This document shows, one piece after another, positions 43,622 through 52,247 of a DNA stretch of 64,000 nucleotides (position 1 is its first letter; every line of letters starts with the position of its first letter). The translations under genes were made by a program, and so were the position numbers. The DNA comes from Sinosporangium siamense. GTDB lineage: Bacteria > Actinomycetota > Actinomycetes > Streptosporangiales > Streptosporangiaceae. Below the pieces are notes generated by a model. That model was not told where the DNA came from, did not search any database, and saw only the letters and a list, made by a program, of their open reading frames with translations. The DNA is taken from the NCBI RefSeq assembly GCF_016863435.1, contig NZ_BOOW01000034.1:1-64000 (forward strand). Reading direction: 5' to 3'.

Positions 43622-44017
43622 CTAGCAAGAGTCGATGCCATACACATGAAGGGGTGACGCCGTGGTCAGGCCTGCTGCTGCTAAGAAGTCGGACAGGCCG
43701 ATCTGCCTGCCGGACGTGCCGTCGTCCCACCGAGCGATCAGGCGGCCCTTGTCCCAGGGGGCGACGTCTGGCCCGGGGTGGCGTTCCACGGTGCCCACGC
43801 CGCGGCGGTAGTGAAGGTGGAGATACTCGTCTTCGGCCGTCCAGGCGTACCACTGGCTGGGGCAGGCACGGCAGGTCTGCTCAGTGCGGGCGATCACCCA
43901 CTCCCGGGCTTCGCCGTACTGAGAGGCGGCTGAGGCCTGCTCTATGCGCAACCGCACCTCGGCGTCCACCGCCCATCGCTCCGCGGTCAGTACGGCGGGG
44001 CCCCCGTAGCGGGTCAC
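43622..44017 (-). CDS. Hypothetical protein, 131 aa
   Basis: The start is GTG with GGGGAGG just upstream. The protein has LTAERWAVDAEVRLRIEQAS, a CRAC pair in RTEQTCRACPSQWYAW, and WDKGRLIARWDDG. No family is recognised. Codon bias is normal for the region, and it follows the VOC gene on the same strand after 54 bp, so it may be co-transcribed. Confidence 0.6.
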   Translation of the reverse strand: MTRYGGPAVLTAERWAVDAEVRLRIEQASAASQYGEAREWVIARTEQTCRACPSQWYAWTAEDEYLHLHYRRGVGTVERHPGPDVAPWDKGRLIARWDDGTSGRQIGLSDFLAAAGLTTASPLHVYGIDSC

Positions 44018-44071
44018 GGAGCCTCCCCGTAGCGGATCACTGGCATCGCCGGGCGGCGAAGCAACGGCTGG

Positions 44072-44455
44072 TCAGACGGGCTTGAGCCGGGCGTGCAGGA
44101 GGCAGAACTCGTTGCCCTCCGGGTCGGCCAGGACGTGCCAGTTCTCCGTGCCGGTCTGGCCGACGTCGACGGGTTTGGCGCCGAGGGCGAGTAGCCGTTC
44201 CAGTTCGGCGTCCTGGTCGCGGTCGGTGGCGTTGACGTCGATGTGCAGCCGGAGTTTCCCGGTCCGCGGCTCGTTGCCGGGGCTGAGGATGATGGTGGGC
44301 TGGGGGCCGCCGAAGCCGGTGCCGGGTGGCCCGATCTCGATGCTTCCGTCGTCCTCCCTGCCGAGTTCGACGTAGCCGAGGACCTCGCTCCAGAATGCGG
44401 CGAGCCGGTCGGGGTCGGCGGCGTCGAGGACCAGCTCACTGATGCGGCATGCCAT
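44072..44455 (-). CDS. VOC-family (glyoxalase-like) protein
   Basis: The 127-aa protein has two beta-alpha-beta-beta-beta units: SELVLDAADPDRLAAFWSEV at the N-terminus and RLHIDVNATDRD with VLADPEGNEFCLL at the C-terminus. The ATG at 44455 begins at the conserved first strand. Metal ligand positions include His in LHIDV and Glu in GNEFCLL. Substrate unknown. Confidence 0.85.
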   Translation of the reverse strand: MACRISELVLDAADPDRLAAFWSEVLGYVELGREDDGSIEIGPPGTGFGGPQPTIILSPGNEPRTGKLRLHIDVNATDRDQDAELERLLALGAKPVDVGQTGTENWHVLADPEGNEFCLLHARLKPV

Positions 44456-44596
44456 GCCCGTCAGTGTATGTGGACACCCCGGTCGACGCCTCTCGTTTAT
44501 AACCCGGTTGTCGGCGTCGGACATTTACAAAGGGCCAAGACCGACGTCGCCGTACCCTCCGCCGACGAGACCGCGGGAGTGGACGACTGGAAGGAC

Positions 44597-45679
44597 TCAC
44601 GAGGCTGAGCCGGTGCGGCGGCGCCAGAACAGGGCGTCGGGCCAGCGGTTTTCCATGGCGTACACCGCGGCGCGGTTGTGGAGGTAGGTGTCGCAGGTGG
44701 TGTCCAGCTCGTTCTCGTAGGCGGAAAGAACACCGGTGTCGCCCGCCAGCAGGGCGGGGACCAGGGTGGCGGCGGTGCGGGCCGTTTGAAGGGCACGGGT
44801 CACGCCGCTTCCCGTGACGGGGTCCACGGTCAGAGCCGCGTCGCCGACCGCCAGCCAGGGGGCTGTGTGGTCGGGGCGGTGGAGGCGGTGTGAGGCGGCG
44901 GGGAACACCCTGGGGCCCCAGGCAACCATGCCCTTGGCGCGGTTTGCGGTGACGGGGGCGGTTGACGACAGCAGGTCGGGCCAGCGGGCCGGAAGGGATT
45001 CTCTACGGCAAATGTCGCCGTCCGTCATCAGCACCACTGCCATGCCGGAAGGGGGAACGGGGGCGGAATACCACCACCCCGACGGCATGGTCTCCACGCA
45101 CACATAACCTTCGCCGCTCACATCTACCCCGCCGCACAGGACCGTGATCCCCACATGACGGTCGAACAGCACCCTCCCCGCGCCCAGTCTCCGGGCCACC
45201 GCGGCGGCGCGGCCCGTCGCGTCGATCAGCACGCGAGAACGCACCACACCGCCCCCCGCCGTCCGCACCAGCCAGCGGTCGTCGGCCGGCCGGTCGCAGC
45301 CGACAACCGACGTGTTCTCCAGCAGCTCGGCCCCGGCGGACCGGGCGGCGAAGGCCAGCATGCGGTCGAACGCGCACCGGTCGACGTGCCACCCGCAACC
45401 GTGGCGGTTCATCACATAAGACTGCGTCAACGGGTCGGAGCCACCCCAAACGCTGCGTGTGCCGTACGAAACCAGTGGCCCCAGCCCCATGAAACCGTCC
45501 CACACCCCCAACTCGGTCAGCAGCGGCCGCACTTCGGGTGCCAACGACTCGCCGGCGCGCGGTCCGCGGAAGTCCGACCTTTCCAGGAGCACCACCCGGT
45601 GCCCCTCCAGGGCGAGGCGGCGGGCGGTCGCCGAGCCGGACGGGCCGGCTCCGACGACCGCCACATCGACATCCGTCAC
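44597..45679 (-). CDS. LodB-like FAD-dependent oxidoreductase (maturation factor of quinone oxidase)
   Basis: The 360-aa flavoprotein has the FAD-binding GAGPSGSATARRLALEGH at the N-terminus, a DATGRAAAVARRLGA motif and WLAVGDAALTVDPVTGSGV near the C-terminus, in the style of halogenase/LodB proteins. The GTG at 45679 overlaps the stop of the LodA-like gene in GTGA, so the pair is coupled. In characterised lod/gox operons LodB-type flavoproteins make the cysteine tryptophylquinone of the LodA-type oxidase; the same role is inferred here. Confidence 0.82.
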   Translation of the reverse strand: MTDVDVAVVGAGPSGSATARRLALEGHRVVLLERSDFRGPRAGESLAPEVRPLLTELGVWDGFMGLGPLVSYGTRSVWGGSDPLTQSYVMNRHGCGWHVDRCAFDRMLAFAARSAGAELLENTSVVGCDRPADDRWLVRTAGGGVVRSRVLIDATGRAAAVARRLGAGRVLFDRHVGITVLCGGVDVSGEGYVCVETMPSGWWYSAPVPPSGMAVVLMTDGDICRRESLPARWPDLLSSTAPVTANRAKGMVAWGPRVFPAASHRLHRPDHTAPWLAVGDAALTVDPVTGSGVTRALQTARTAATLVPALLAGDTGVLSAYENELDTTCDTYLHNRAAVYAMENRWPDALFWRRRTGSAS

Positions 45680-48600
45680 GGGTCGGCACGCCCCCGCCGG
45701 ACCGGGGCGGGCTCGCGGTCGCCGCCTCGCCACACCGCGCCCGTCAAGGTCTTCTCCCGCACGAACACCTCGCCCGCGAGCGTGGTGCCGCGGGCCCGCA
45801 TCCGGATGCGGTAGACCCCGGGGCCCGTCGTGTCGAAGCCCTCGGTGAAGCGGCCGGGTTCGCCCTCCGGAAGGGACACCCGGGACTGGCCGCCGTCAGG
45901 TGCGGTGATCTCCGCCCAGACGTCGGCGTGCTGCCCGAGCGGCACGCCTGACTGCGTCAGTGTGGCGTGCAGAGTGATACGTGCCCCGGGTTCCATGCCT
46001 GCCTGGTCGGCCCGCGCGTCGAAGGCGAGGTTGGAGTAGGTGTGCACGACGAGGCCGTACGGCACAGCCAGCCAGGCCGGCGGCTGTTCGGCGGCCAGGA
46101 CGCCGGCCCGCCGGTCGCGGGCGTCCAGCGGGGCCCTCGATCCTCCCTGTGCGAGGGCGGTGTAGCGGACGGAGGCGTCGGCGCCGTCGCGGGTGTCGTT
46201 CGGCTCGGTGCGGGGGAGGCCGATCTTGAGGACGGCGTGCCAGGTGCCGCCCGCGTCGTATCGGTCGGCGGTCAGTTCGGCGGGCAGGGCCAGCCGGTAG
46301 TAGCTCACTCCGTCCGCCTGCACATAGCGCATGCCGGGCTCCGAGACTGCCCGCCAGGGTTCGATGAGCTGCCCGCTCGGGGTCTCCACCCGGAAGTCGA
46401 CGACCCGGGTGGACGGGGTCAGGAGGATCACGTCGACTCCGCTGTCGGCGGCGGTGAGCCGGAAGGGAATACGTTCGACGCGGTCAGGGAGGAGCGTGCC
46501 CTCGGGGTCGAGCACGATGCCGGCGTCGCTCACTCCGGCGAGGATCTGCAGGAAATACTTTTGCAGGAGGAATCGACTGCCCGTCTCCCCGGTCATCAGC
46601 AGATAGCCGCCGTTGTTGCCGGAGATCGCCTGAAGTGCGGACACACTGATGTTGTGCGGCCGCCCGAGGCCCACCGCGTAGGTGGGCTCGTTGATGCCGG
46701 GCGCCACCTCGGAGATCGGGCGGGGGTGGTTCTCCACGCCGCCGGTGACGACCACCAGCGATTTCACGTCGAACTCCGCGGCCTCGCCGAGCGCCTCGCG
46801 CCCTTCGGCGATGCCGTCGCCGATGGAGGTCTCGCCTTCGGGGTCGAGTCCGGGGCCGCGGATGGCGTCCTTGACGGCGTTGCGGGCTGCGTCGGACCGG
46901 CCGCCCGCGCCGAGCGGCACCACCGGGGACAGCACCTGGGCGTCCTCGTTGAACCCCACGACGCCGACGCCGTCACCCTCCAGCATGACGTCGGCGAAGA
47001 CGCTCGCTGCCCGCTGGAGCGCGGCGTGTCTGGACTGCCCGTCGGCTCCCTGACCGGACATGCTGCCCGAACGGTCGAGTACAAGCGCCGCGGCCGCCGT
47101 CCTGCGGGCGACGGTGTCGCCGATGACGGTGATCTCCCAGACTCCGGTGCCGCCCACCTCCTCCACGGTGAGCTTCTGCGGCGGCAGCACCGCCCCGGCC
47201 GCGCCGGTACGGTAAACCACCCACAACCGGGCGGTCACCACGGAGTTGCCCTCGGTGACCTCGACGGTGACGGAGGTGTTGGCGGCGGCCAGCCGGGGGT
47301 GCGAGGGGGCGCCGTCCGCGGTGTAGCGCAGGGCCACCGCCCTCGACGGCGAGCTCACCTCGAAGGTGATGGGCAGCGCCGTCTCCCGCACCATGCCCAT
47401 CGGCCCCTGGGGGACGGCCTGGAAGTTGAGCAGCGGGGTCAGCAGGTGGACGCTCACCACGTTGGTGTCACACCGGTCGACTTCCACGATTTCCGTGCCC
47501 TGCCGTACGACGAAGCCCAGCCGGTGCCAGTTGTCCACCATGCTCTGCCAGTCGTCGACCAGGCCGGCGGTGAAGAGCTGGCGGGGTGTGCCCTGGCGGG
47601 TGACGAAGTTGGGCCGGGGCACCGGCCACCACTGGTCGCCGCACGCCCAGAAGTCGCTCTGCCAGGGCAGGGCCATGAGGTGGGTGAGGGCGCCCGGTGT
47701 GAGGAGGTCGTGGTTGAGGCGGAAGGGTTCGAGATATTTCGAGGCGTCGATGATCGTACGGCTGGAGCCTGGCAGGCCGCCCGCTTCGATGCCGGGCGCG
47801 AAGGACCCGCCGACGCACGCCTCCAGGGCCGCCCGGTCCAGGCCGCCGGGTGTGATGTCCTGCTCGGGCGAGGGCGGCCCGGTCCAGTCGTTCTCGTAGT
47901 CGCCGTTCTTCCACCGCTCCATATGCGCGTACTGCACGGCGGTCAGCCGGCCGTCGCCGTCCCCGTCGTTGAGGGACGGCATGTTGCCGCCCTCTCCCCC
48001 GGGTGCCTTCAGCCGGTCGAAGATCGCCTCGCGCTGCGCGGTGCCGGTGACGGGGTCCGGCCAGGTGTGGGCGCGCCCGGCCGGCGCCACCCATCCGCTG
48101 TCGCGGGCACGCTGCAAGACGGGGTGGATGTCGCCGGTGTAGGACGTGGTGGCGGGCGCGGGCAGCAGGCCGCCGTCCACCATGGCCTGGAGGACCCGGT
48201 CGTAGAGGGTGATCGAGTTGTCCTGGTCGGGGGCGAACTTCGGCGGCCCGACAAGCACCCACGCGCCGAGTGCCCGGTGTTCCGAGTCGTCGGCGCGCAG
48301 CCGGATCGTCGCGGAGACCGGGCCGTCGGCCACGTCGTCATACCAGTCGTCGTTGGCCCAGAAGTCGCCCAGCGCGGTGCCGATCGGTGAGGCCGCCGCG
48401 CCATAGCCGCCGAGGACGAGCAGGTGATTCTCCGGGGTGCTGCGAATCTCGCCGAGGGGCACGGTCGTGACCGGGGCGCCGGCGAATGTGATGGTTCCGG
48501 TGTCGAACGCCTGCTCCTGGCCGGGGCCGGTTAAGGTGCGCGGGCCGGGGTCGATGCTCAGGTCTGCGGGGGGCTCGTTGTTGCCGCGGTCGGGGTGGGC

Positions 48601-48858
48601 GGCCTTGGTGTTGGCAAGGTGGACGACCCAGGTTATCTGGGCCTCCGCATCGGTGATCTCCTCGGTCGTGCCGTCGTCGTGGTGGGCGTAGACGCGGAAT
48701 CGGGCCGCCTGCCGTTTCACCCGGCATTGCGCGTCCTTATATCCGCCTTCGGGTTCCGGACGCTGACCTATCCGCTCCGGGCCGATGAAGAACTCGTCGG
48801 GGCTGTTGCCTACCCGGGCGATTCCGATGGCCGGGTGAATTTTGTAGACGGTCGCCAA
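45676..48858 (-). CDS. LodA/GoxA-like CTQ oxidase fused to a von Willebrand factor A domain
   Basis: The 1060-aa protein starts with the LodA signature (IHPAIGIARVGNSPDEFFIG). The cofactor-forming residues appear present: Cys348 in ACVGGSFAPGIEAG and Trp in CGDQWWP (410-411), which would be joined as cysteine tryptophylquinone. LodA/GoxA proteins of about 700 aa oxidise lysine, glycine or other amines to aldehyde, NH3 and H2O2. Here a VWA domain follows, with the MIDAS motif DRSGSMS (Asp595, Ser597, Ser599), then beta-rich domains to the end. The TTG at 48858 follows GGGGGAG and directly precedes the conserved start; upstream codons have no support. The fusion is unusual; it may position the oxidase on a surface or partner. 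Confidence 0.85.
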   Translation of the reverse strand: MATVYKIHPAIGIARVGNSPDEFFIGPERIGQRPEPEGGYKDAQCRVKRQAARFRVYAHHDDGTTEEITDAEAQITWVVHLANTKAAHPDRGNNEPPADLSIDPGPRTLTGPGQEQAFDTGTITFAGAPVTTVPLGEIRSTPENHLLVLGGYGAAASPIGTALGDFWANDDWYDDVADGPVSATIRLRADDSEHRALGAWVLVGPPKFAPDQDNSITLYDRVLQAMVDGGLLPAPATTSYTGDIHPVLQRARDSGWVAPAGRAHTWPDPVTGTAQREAIFDRLKAPGGEGGNMPSLNDGDGDGRLTAVQYAHMERWKNGDYENDWTGPPSPEQDITPGGLDRAALEACVGGSFAPGIEAGGLPGSSRTIIDASKYLEPFRLNHDLLTPGALTHLMALPWQSDFWACGDQWWPVPRPNFVTRQGTPRQLFTAGLVDDWQSMVDNWHRLGFVVRQGTEIVEVDRCDTNVVSVHLLTPLLNFQAVPQGPMGMVRETALPITFEVSSPSRAVALRYTADGAPSHPRLAAANTSVTVEVTEGNSVVTARLWVVYRTGAAGAVLPPQKLTVEEVGGTGVWEITVIGDTVARRTAAAALVLDRSGSMSGQGADGQSRHAALQRAASVFADVMLEGDGVGVVGFNEDAQVLSPVVPLGAGGRSDAARNAVKDAIRGPGLDPEGETSIGDGIAEGREALGEAAEFDVKSLVVVTGGVENHPRPISEVAPGINEPTYAVGLGRPHNISVSALQAISGNNGGYLLMTGETGSRFLLQKYFLQILAGVSDAGIVLDPEGTLLPDRVERIPFRLTAADSGVDVILLTPSTRVVDFRVETPSGQLIEPWRAVSEPGMRYVQADGVSYYRLALPAELTADRYDAGGTWHAVLKIGLPRTEPNDTRDGADASVRYTALAQGGSRAPLDARDRRAGVLAAEQPPAWLAVPYGLVVHTYSNLAFDARADQAGMEPGARITLHATLTQSGVPLGQHADVWAEITAPDGGQSRVSLPEGEPGRFTEGFDTTGPGVYRIRMRARGTTLAGEVFVREKTLTGAVWRGGDREPAPVRRGRADP

Positions 48859-49165
48859 TGCTCCCCCTTCTCGTCGCGCGGCGCTGTGAAGAACGTGAAA
48901 TCGCGCCCCTACCCCGTCTCCCGTGGCCTGCCTGCCGGTATGCAGCCCGAGGTCGGCGAGTGCCCTCCGTTTCCCAATGCGGAGGGCACCCCGCAAATAT
49001 GGATTTCCCGACTAGCCATGTCAAGACACTTGTCCACTATCGGCCTTGTTGCAGCAAAAACTCAGGCGAATATCTTTGATTTCACGAGTCAGCCCCTTTG
49101 ACGGACAAGAGCCCCACAGAGGCCGTCGAATCTCATCCCGCAATAAAATCTGCAATAATCCCAAA
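48859..49165. promoter_or_regulatory. Divergent intergenic region between lodA-like and methyltransferase genes
   Basis: This 307-bp stretch is AT-richer than its flanks. Close to the methyltransferase start, TAAAAT (49144-49149) could be a -10 for a leaderless or short-leader transcript. No other gene is seen. Confidence 0.35.
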
Positions 49166-49855
49166 ATGCCTGCACGCACCGCCTACCACGACGACCTGGG
49201 CGACCACTTCGCCCGGCACGCCGCCGACAGCCCCTACAACGCCTACGTCGACCGCCCCGCCATGCTCGACCTGGCCGGGGACGTCACCGGCGCGAAGATC
49301 CTCGACGTCGGCTGCGGCGCCGGCCACTACACCGCCGAGCTGCTCGACCGGGGAGCCGAGGTGGTGGGCGTCGACGGCAGCGCCGCCCTGATCCGTCACG
49401 CGCGGGCCCGCACCGGCGGGCGGGCCGACCTGCGCCTCCACGATCTGGAGGAGCCGCTCGACCTCCCAGACGGTGCGTTCGACGGCGCGTTGTGTGCCCT
49501 CGTCCTCCACCACATCACCCGCCGCGCCCAGCTGCTCGGCGAGTTGCGCCGCGTACTGCGCCCGGGCGGGTGGCTGCTGATCTCGACGACCCACCCGACG
49601 GCCGACTGGGTGCACTTCGGCGATTCCTACTTCACCGACGAGTGGGTGGACCTGCCCGTCGGCGGGCCGCTCTCCATCCACTATCAGCGGGCGACCCTGG
49701 AGATGTTCCTGACGGAGGTGCTGAGCGCCGGTTTCGTGCTGGAGCGGCTCATCGAGCCGGTTCCCGTGCCGAGCCTGCGGGAGGTCGACCCGGCGGCCTA
49801 CGAGAAGCTCACGCGGCGGCCGTCGTTTGTCGGGGTGCGGCTGCTACGCCTCTAG
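49166..49855 (+). CDS. Class I SAM-dependent methyltransferase
   Basis: The 229-aa protein has the SAM-binding motif KILDVGCGAGHYTAELL, the acidic strand end VVGVDGS, FDGALCALVLHHI (motif IV) and VLRPGGWLLIS. It resembles UbiE/COQ5-like small-molecule methyltransferases. ATG 49166 is preceded by no Shine-Dalgarno; it may be leaderless. The substrate is unknown. Confidence 0.88.
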   Translation: MPARTAYHDDLGDHFARHAADSPYNAYVDRPAMLDLAGDVTGAKILDVGCGAGHYTAELLDRGAEVVGVDGSAALIRHARARTGGRADLRLHDLEEPLDLPDGAFDGALCALVLHHITRRAQLLGELRRVLRPGGWLLISTTHPTADWVHFGDSYFTDEWVDLPVGGPLSIHYQRATLEMFLTEVLSAGFVLERLIEPVPVPSLREVDPAAYEKLTRRPSFVGVRLLRL

Positions 49856-49988
49856 CCGGAGCCGGTCGGTTGCCGGGCTTCTGCCGTACAGCACCGTCAG
49901 GAGGAATGCGCCGGCAGTCGGCCTGTTCCGCTTCCGCGCCGTGACCGCCCCCACCCCGATCCAGGTGAGGGGCGACCGGTGGACCGGG

Positions 49989-51299
49989 CTACCCGTTGAC
50001 CAGCCGGTACGGCTGGCGCGGGCGGCCGGCGTGGGGGGACTTGACGGGGGGCAGGGCCCAGGCGAGGCCCTCCTCGACGAGGTTTTGCAGCACCCGTCTG
50101 GCGCTTCGCTGCGCCACGCCGAGGATCTCGGCGACGATCTCCGCGTCGACCACCATCGCCTCCGGGTCGTCCCCGAGGTGGCGCAGGAGGCGGTCGCGCA
50201 CCTTGACCGCCTTGGACTCGGTCTCGGGCTCGGTCTCCACCTCGACCTTGCGGCGCTGCCGCAGCGGCAGCGACAGGGAGGTGCCGTCGTCGCCCACGAG
50301 GAACGCGGCGGCGGCGTCCGAGCCGCGTGCGCGTTCGAGGGCGGTGAGGGCGTTGGCGTCGGCGTCGCGGGCGGTGTGGCCGAGGCCGATGCCGACGTCC
50401 ACGGCGACGCCGACGTCGGCCCGCACGCGGTCCATGAAGGGCGCGACGGTGAACTCCTCGGTCGCGTGCGTCAGGGCGCCGACGGTGGTGGTGACGACGT
50501 AGCTGTTCTCCTCGCGGGGGGCCACGGTGGCGCCCATGAGCCGGACGTCGGCCAGCAGGGCGCGGTGGAGGGAAAGCTTGAGCTCCTGCTGCCAGTAGTT
50601 GCCGGGGCCCGAGTAGGTGGGGCGGGCGGAGGCGCCGAGCTCCACCAGCACGATCGCGATCTGCGCCTCCCCCAGCCGGCTCCCGGCGCCGAGCAGCGCC
50701 GCGGTGTCGAGGGACTGCCGCACGGTGTCGGTGGTGGGTTTGACGCGGAGCACGGGCACGCCGTCGTCGGCCAGCTTGTCGGCCACGGACCTGACGGTGG
50801 TGACGGCGGCGCCGGTGGCGCCGCTCTTGTGCAGGCGTTCGTGGAAGCCGTGGAAGTCGCGCACCGAGTCGGGCCGGAGGTATTCGCACACGTGCACGCC
50901 GGAGGCCGGCACGCCGATCTCGTCGTATGCCTCGGCGACCTCGTCCTGGGAGAGGGAGTCGATGCTGATCCTGGCCGGGTCGATGCCGTGCCGCAGCACC
51001 CCCCGCAGGAGGCAGGCGTAGAGCCCGGCGCCGCTGACCGGCACGTGGGTCGCCGGCACGGGCAGCTCACCCGTCTGGCGGGCCAGGTCGTGCTGGAGGG
51101 GCCCGGTGAAGAGCACGGCGTCGATGGTGCTTAAGATCTTGGATAACCGGTCGGGTATTTCGAGCTCGCAGGGCTGGGACGCCCCGACCAGCCGCAGCGA
51201 CGCCGCCGACGGCAGGCCCGCGCCGATGTGCACGATCTGTTCGACAAGGTCGTGTGGCCCGACCACTCCAATAGCGATCTTGGACCGCAGGCGCTCCAT
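49989..51299 (-). CDS. Putative regulator with GGDEF-like/GTP-cyclohydrolase-III-like domain and C-terminal winged helix
   Basis: The 436-aa protein begins with KIAIGVVGPHDLVEQIVHIG, has an alpha/beta sensor-like N-terminal half, and a later domain with VAVDVGIGLGHTARDADANA that resembles the cyclase fold shared by GGDEF proteins and archaeal GTP cyclohydrolase III. After a Glu/Thr linker, the last 80 residues form a winged helix (AEILGVAQRSARRVLQNLVE, then a wing GRPRQPYRL). The ATG at 51299 has a near-perfect Shine-Dalgarno (GGGAGGTGAT); longer starts do not. It probably senses a nucleotide or small molecule and controls neighbouring genes (inference). Confidence 0.65.
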   Translation of the reverse strand: MERLRSKIAIGVVGPHDLVEQIVHIGAGLPSAASLRLVGASQPCELEIPDRLSKILSTIDAVLFTGPLQHDLARQTGELPVPATHVPVSGAGLYACLLRGVLRHGIDPARISIDSLSQDEVAEAYDEIGVPASGVHVCEYLRPDSVRDFHGFHERLHKSGATGAAVTTVRSVADKLADDGVPVLRVKPTTDTVRQSLDTAALLGAGSRLGEAQIAIVLVELGASARPTYSGPGNYWQQELKLSLHRALLADVRLMGATVAPREENSYVVTTTVGALTHATEEFTVAPFMDRVRADVGVAVDVGIGLGHTARDADANALTALERARGSDAAAAFLVGDDGTSLSLPLRQRRKVEVETEPETESKAVKVRDRLLRHLGDDPEAMVVDAEIVAEILGVAQRSARRVLQNLVEEGLAWALPPVKSPHAGRPRQPYRLVNG

Positions 51300-51499
51300 A
51301 TCACCTCCCATTCTGCCGAGCAGGGCGGTGACGGCCTCCCTGAGAACCACCGCTCTCTCGTCATTGAGACCTGAGAACATTACCGGTCCCGGCGCGACGC
51401 GAGGCGGTCGGCTCCCTCCTTCGCGAGCACTCCGACCTTGACTTCTCCTGTCAGCTAATCGGCTTTCCCCATTCAAGCTACGAGGAAGGCGCCGGGCGG

Positions 51500-52018
51500 T
51501 CAGCCCTCCAGGCGGGCGGCGTCCTCCGGCCATGCCTTGCGCACGCCGCCGGCCTCCAGCCAGCGCTCGTAGCGTTGGAAAACCTGCGGGGTGTCCTCAA
51601 GCAGGAAGGTGTAGAAGTCGCGCATCGAACGGAGCTTCACCGCACTGACGGAATGCGGCTCACGCGCCATCACCTCGTCGTCGAGCGTGTGCAGCAGCTT
51701 CCTCAGCTCTTCGTCGCCGTTGAGCTGCGCGCGCTGCCACGCGTCGAGCTCGATGCGGAAAAGGTCCCGGCGGGTCTCCACCGACACCTCCCGGTCGACC
51801 AGCCCGAGGGAGTTGAGCAGCCGGGCCATGGTGGAGATCGACGACGAGCTGGCGGACAGGTGCTCGGCCAGCTCACGGCTGGACAGGTGCGGCTCGTCGG
51901 TGACCAGGAGCGCAGCGAGGATCCGGCAGGCCATGGGCGGCAGGATCCCCTGGAAGAGCTCGGTCAGCCGGTCGACGAGCGCCGCCTCGCCGAGGTCGCC
52001 CGATTGCGCTTTGGGCAT
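51500..52018 (-). CDS. MarR/GbsR-type transcriptional regulator
   Basis: The 172-aa protein has a winged helix with ACRILAALLVTDEPHLSSRE and LAEHLSASSSSISTMARLLN, and a C-terminal dimerisation helix. ATG 52018 is chosen, with GAGGGA upstream. It is divergent from the DUF885-esterase-MFS operon. A perfect inverted repeat and a sigma-70-like promoter lie in the gap, so it is the likely repressor of that operon. Confidence 0.82.
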   Translation of the reverse strand: MPKAQSGDLGEAALVDRLTELFQGILPPMACRILAALLVTDEPHLSSRELAEHLSASSSSISTMARLLNSLGLVDREVSVETRRDLFRIELDAWQRAQLNGDEELRKLLHTLDDEVMAREPHSVSAVKLRSMRDFYTFLLEDTPQVFQRYERWLEAGGVRKAWPEDAARLEG

Positions 52019-52152
52019 GTTCCCATCCCTCTGCCGAAGCCCGCGCGGGAACCCCGGCTGGTGTCGTCTGTGCGATCGCTGTCGTCTGCCGACAGGCGCG
52101 AGACCTTCGCTCGACCTCCGGTGGACTGCTCTCAACTTACCACGTAACGTCG

Positions 52153-52168
52153 TTCAGAGATTTCTGAA
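52153..52168. promoter_or_regulatory. Inverted repeat, probable MarR-type operator
   Basis: TTCAGA-GATT-TCTGAA is a perfect 6-bp dyad with 4-base spacer, 13 bases upstream of the -35 of the DUF885 operon promoter and 135 bases from the regulator start. Confidence 0.55.
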
Positions 52169-52180
52169 TAGCCATCAGTA

Positions 52181-52210
52181 TTGACTAAACGGCACTCGCC
52201 ATCGAATAAT
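52181..52210 (+). promoter_or_regulatory. Sigma-70-type promoter of the DUF885-esterase operon
   Basis: TTGACT (52181-52186) and AATAAT (52205-52210) are separated by 18 bases and lie about 40 bases before the GTG start at 52248. Confidence 0.6.
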
Positions 52211-52247
52211 CGCCGAAATCCCTGATACGAGCAGCTCTGGAGATTTG

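Noticed and set aside
45967-48390. 807-codon open frame on the plus strand opposite the LodA-like gene
   Set aside because: Low-complexity Gly/Val/Arg shadow with no motif, fully covered by a gene with clear domains.
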